DNA from: Brienomyrus brachyistius
Taxonomy: Eukaryota; Chordata; Actinopteri; Osteoglossiformes; Mormyridae
Assembly (NCBI RefSeq): GCF_023856365.1
Contig: NC_064554.1
Coordinates: 4,083,001 to 4,147,000 of the forward strand
DNA: 64,000 nt
Direction of reading: 5' to 3'
Both the position numbers and the translations under genes were made by a program. This document shows, piece by piece, positions 60,201 to 64,000 of the stretch. Under the pieces are notes generated by a model that made no database searches, was not told the DNA's origin, and worked only from the letters and a program-made list of their open reading frames with translations. How positions within the stretch are numbered: position 1 is the first letter of the stretch; each line of letters begins with the position of its first letter.

Positions 60201-62282
60201 GGTAAAAGACACAACGAAACTTGCTGGTTCTGGTGCAAACATTATAAGACCCGTTCTATTTATTTTTATTTTCATTTTTAAATACAGTTTCACACGCCAT
60301 TCTTCATTATTAATGATTAAATCCATCTCTCCGTCAATTTTAGTACCTGTTTGTCCTATGCAGGGTCATGAGGACCATTAAAAATTCAACTGCTTGGAAT
60401 GAAAATCATTAACATTTTAAACAATTTCAGTTTTACTAATTTTATTTGCACATACCAAAGTCATAAGATAACTGTCTATTGCTGAATTCCATTTCAAATA
60501 AAAGTTTTTCTAGTAATATTTAGGGCTGCAAGATACTGGAAAAATGAAAAAAAAATCGCAATGTGAATTCTTTTTACGATAAATATTGTGATATATATAA
60601 AGCAAAAAAAGGAGCTGAAAAATATCCGAAAATAAACCATTGCCAAAAACATTTCAACAGAATTTGTGAAATAAGTTGCTGGTTTTGCCTCAAGTGTTCC
60701 AACACAAAGCATTCTGACTGACACCGATATTGGTATGACATGTCATTCTCAGTCAATATTTAAGCCAATATTTAGACTTTAGTCAATATTCAAAGTTAGG
60801 TGCAGCAGAGCTACGTAAAGACATAACCACTAAAATAATAGAGAGTATTGCATTAGACAATCAGCAGTTCCCCATGGGGAAGGACGAGGGATATCCGTGG
60901 CTCCTTCACCACTTAGAACCTGGCGACAATCTCCCAATGTCCCGATGTCTCATTGGCTGCGGCAGATTTCAGGGGCCGCATCCTTGGGCGGACGCGGTCT
61001 ACGAAGGTGTAGCCTTTGTAGGCTCATGGCAGTTTTACGGACGCAAAAAAGTTTTGAGAGTAGAACGAAAAATGATTGGTTCAGAGGGGTCTGATTTTAA
61101 TGAAAATAAATGAGAATACATTATGTAAACTTATTAATTTTCTTGGTATGGAAATCCTTTAATTGACCAAATAAGACAAAATTTTAATAATGTAATACTA
61201 CTCCAGAAAATGTGAAAGGACTAATATCACATCACAAAGTGTAAGTCAATGGCGGGAATGTTGGGCTTTCCCATATAATATTGCTACATTTTTTTCTAAC
61301 TGCAGTTTTGGGGTTTGTCCACGGGGTGACAATATACTACACGCAGAGCTATTTCCCAGCTATACTGATCATGCACAATAGACTTTCTGTACTGTCAAAA
61401 ATAAAGATGCTTGTTTTGACTGGTTTGAACAGTTTTTTTTTTACCCGGTAGCACTATTGGAGGTGTAAATCGGAGTTCCCCATTTCCGGTCGTGAAATCC
61501 CGGAATTCAATACAGTTTGCAGATCTTCCTGTTCAAACACAAATACTGAACCTGGTAATTAGGTGATTAAGGTGTGTTTGAGCACGGAAATCTGCAAACC
61601 GTGTCGGATTGGGGAATCCCTGGTGTAAATTTAATCCCGACTCTGTGCGTGTAGTTTACATGTTTCAGCCTATGTTAGCTAGGATTTCTGTCCACAATCC
61701 AAAAATGGCGAGTTGGGTGAATCGGTGTCATTAAAGATTGCAATGTACATTCGCCCTGCCATGGACTGGTAATATGTCCAGGGTCTCTCCTCTCACTGAG
61801 CACAGTACTGGATCCTGTACTGGATAACTGTCTATGGAGGATTCCTACAGATTTTTATTTACGTCACTCACGAAATGAGTGCTGCAGTGAGACTGCGATA
61901 ACATTGTGAACCATGCCTTCGAGCTACCAGAAGGAAACGAGACACACAAGGAGGATATGCTCTGGGTTGGCTGCAACGTGGACAGGTTTAATGACAAGCG
62001 AAATCGGCAGAACACGTGTTTTTTTCCATGCCAAAAGAAATGCATTTATCATTAAATGAAAGTTGAAGGTCACACCTGAGTGCTTCGGGAAGCAGCGCCG
62101 GGTTCTGTCTAAATAACAGGATGAATCTACAATACAGCGAATTAGCGGATAACAGACAGACGGCTACGCACCACTGGCTAACCACAGCAAAGGGGCATCA
62201 TACTGCGGCTGGTTACTGTCCACCTAAGCACTTAATGGGCAAATGGGGAGTATATATGTATCGCAGGGGACATGATAAATAC

Positions 62283-62283
<1 letters not shown>

Positions 62284-62318
<35 letters not shown>
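62284..62318. repeat. (AAT)n microsatellite
   Basis: About 11 to 12 AAT units. Confidence 0.95.
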
Positions 62319-62734
62319 CAGTGCTTCGTAGTATAACATCTAGGGAATATAAGACATATGTCTTTACATTTGTAAAAAAAAAAAAAATGTTATTCTCTTG
62401 CTTTTAATGACAAATGAATACACTCTATTCTGTACAACATTTACAATTTCAGAAAAATACACACAATCTAGAATGCAAACGTAGAAAAGTTCTCTATAAA
62501 CAAAACAATAGCGGATATGTGACAATTATGACAAACCATTGTACTTTCGAGGCACGAAATACAGGTGGAAAAAACAAGCACAAAAACCTAAGAACTAGAG
62601 TTTGTTCAGTGGAATTAAATCATTCTAATGGCCATTCACTGGTGGCTCGTTCCTGAAATGATAATGAGTTTCTTTACTCTGTTGAAGTAGGAGAAGTTGC
62701 CATCTGGCAGGTGAATTTAAAGATACGGTGTGGG

Positions 62735-62797
62735 ACCAGCGTGCCGCTCACATCACCAGCGTGCCGCTCACATCACCAGCGTGCCGCTCACATCACC
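62735..62797. repeat. 20-bp tandem repeat, three copies
   Basis: accagcgtgccgctcacatc occurs three times without change. Confidence 0.95.
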
Positions 62798-63399
62798 ATA
62801 CATCGTACTGGTTACAGCCTTCCAGCTACAATGCCACCAGTACCTGTTTTGCAGGGCTCTGTAAGCGTTATTGTTAGTGTAATTTTGGTAGCTGCCTCTC
62901 ATTCATGGTCTGCAGTTACCCAACTTGTCATGGTTTAAAGACCTTACAGTTACGTATGCTTAGTCATATATTACTATAAAAATCTAAACATTTCTGCGTC
63001 CTACAACATTTTTTCCCCTCTGTGTCAATAAACACACAACCTGTGCACCACCATGGCCATCGCTCCACGCCTCTTTGCTTTGATTATCTACCCACAGTAA
63101 TTCCACAGCCATTGCGATGCCACTGGGCCACAGGTTAAGGCTCCTTGTCACAATCTTTGTTCTTTCCAGGCTGTACATGTTGATTCTTCTCCATACGTGG
63201 GTAGAATGGATTGTTTTCAATTGTGTGGGTTACTTTCCACTTCTGTAATTTTTGGAAGTTTTTACACGGATCCCTAGAAACTTCTTTGAGCCTATCGGTA
63301 ATCCTGACACTGATCTTTGTTAAAGTCTTCCTGTAGTGATATTGTGTCTGTTGGAAGGAGTGTCTCATGTAAATGAACTGAATTCAATATGGGCTGCAG

Positions 63400-64000
63400 T
63401 AGACCGCAATGAGGATGACAGGTGACAAGGGGGACATTTCCATGGCTGCGCTGTCCTGTTCGGGGAACCAGACACATCAGTATGTGTAGATTATATGGTC
63501 ACAACCCCAGCATTACATAAACAACTGTGAAAAAAAAATACAGAATCCGTATCATGACAGTTGCTAGCTAGGAATCTTATTAGTATTATATAAGAGTGTC
63601 CTTGTGTATATGTGAGATTTTGCGTAACTGACTTTCTGTGCCTGCGAGTCTGTGACAGAGACACTGTGTATGTTATTTTAGGTAAAACACCAACACCCTC
63701 CAATTCAGTGCTGTCAGCAATCCCTCAGAGACGCACAGGCAACAAGCTCAAGTGAGCCGAAACCAGTTTGGTCCTGATTCTCACAGTAACTATCCTGTCC
63801 TCTTGGGGGTGTAATTCTGTGCATATCTGACAGTCAGGATCACATCCACTCTCTGATGACAAAAACAAAAAAGAGCAAAGAAAAGACAGATGAACCCATG
63901 AACCCACCTCTTTGATCTGTGCAGCCCCACCATCAGCCACCAGGGGGCAGAATGGAGGGTCTAGCTCTTGATTTCCAGAATGGAGGGGTTGTTTTCCAGA
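63400..64000 (-). other. Possible 3' end of an unknown gene cut by the window edge
   Basis: Three pieces could be minus-strand exons. One is an open segment from the window edge to a GTGGGT donor near 63910, reading ...PFCPLVADGGAAQIKE. The second follows an acceptor near 63858 and encodes a Cys-rich SGCDPDCQICTE. The third, after an acceptor near 63460, encodes AAMEMSPLSPVILIAVYCSP then stop, which would resemble a hydrophobic GPI-type tail. The phases do not join cleanly and no family is recognised, so this may be chance. Confidence 0.15.

Larger units (their letters stand above)
57266..63400. other. Upstream of rab3d; no confident gene
   Basis: The non-coding first exon and promoter of rab3d must lie here; CpG-containing sequence around 58.95-59.6 kb is a candidate. 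A T20 tract lies near 58657. A diverged V-SINE-like stretch is at about 61640-61850. An AT-rich repeat-like stretch at about 61010-61120 resembles dispersed fish repeats. I see no exon chain. Confidence 0.45.

Noticed and set aside
60874..61113. 79-codon open frame with a good start context
   Set aside because: The second half runs into AT-rich sequence resembling dispersed fish repeats. There is no known domain and no splice partner.

Overview
This window is nuclear DNA from a ray-finned (teleost) fish. The genes are split by GT–AG introns, the protein sequences are vertebrate, and the repeats are typical of fish: tRNA-derived V-SINEs with (ATGG)n tails, Tc1-like transposons, hairpin MITEs and long CA, TA and poly-G tracts. 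I cannot name the species.

Seven protein genes can be read end to end by joining exons in frame. From left to right: gadd45gip1/mL64 (+, 9509-11139), a TTC39-family gene (-, 12105-21552, 18 coding exons), a TSPAN1/TSPAN16-like tetraspanin (-, 27894-30662, with a probable non-coding first exon near 33.6-33.7 kb), znf653 (-, 38000-42528, 10 exons), swsap1 (+, 43501-44733), epor (-, 45648-49682, 8 exons) and rab3d (-, 54778-57265, 4 coding exons). In every case the exon lengths sum to an intact frame.

TSPAN16, RAB3D, SWSAP1, EPOR and ZNF653 lie together on human 19p13.2 and GADD45GIP1 is nearby on 19p13.13, so this is a conserved vertebrate block. The genes do not form one pathway. They cover mitochondrial translation, membrane organisation, transcription, homologous recombination, erythropoietin signalling and regulated exocytosis. 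The TTC39 gene is the outlier: its human relative TTC39A is on 1p32, which is paralogous to 19p13.

Region by region: 1-9.5 kb has no gene that I can find and few recognisable transposons. 9.5-21.6 kb holds two convergent genes. 21.6-27.9 kb is transposon-rich, with a solo LTR inside a Tc1 copy and a SINE inside a palindromic DNA element. 27.9-33.7 kb is the tetraspanin. 32.7-36.2 kb is a tangle of an inverted repeat, a telomere-like tract, a Tc1 copy and a small copy of a znf653 exon end. 38-49.7 kb holds znf653 and swsap1 (divergent) and swsap1 and epor (convergent). 49.7-54.8 kb is intergenic, with a 21/42-bp minisatellite. 54.8-57.3 kb is rab3d. 57.3-64 kb is intergenic, with a doubtful gene fragment at the right edge.

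I found no undescribed multi-gene system. The most interesting items are the TTC39 gene in a 19p13-type block, the two synonymous differences in the znf653 exon fragment, the degenerate Walker A motif in SWSAP1, the variant WSXWS box and GATA/CACCC promoter of epor, and the nested transposon structures.
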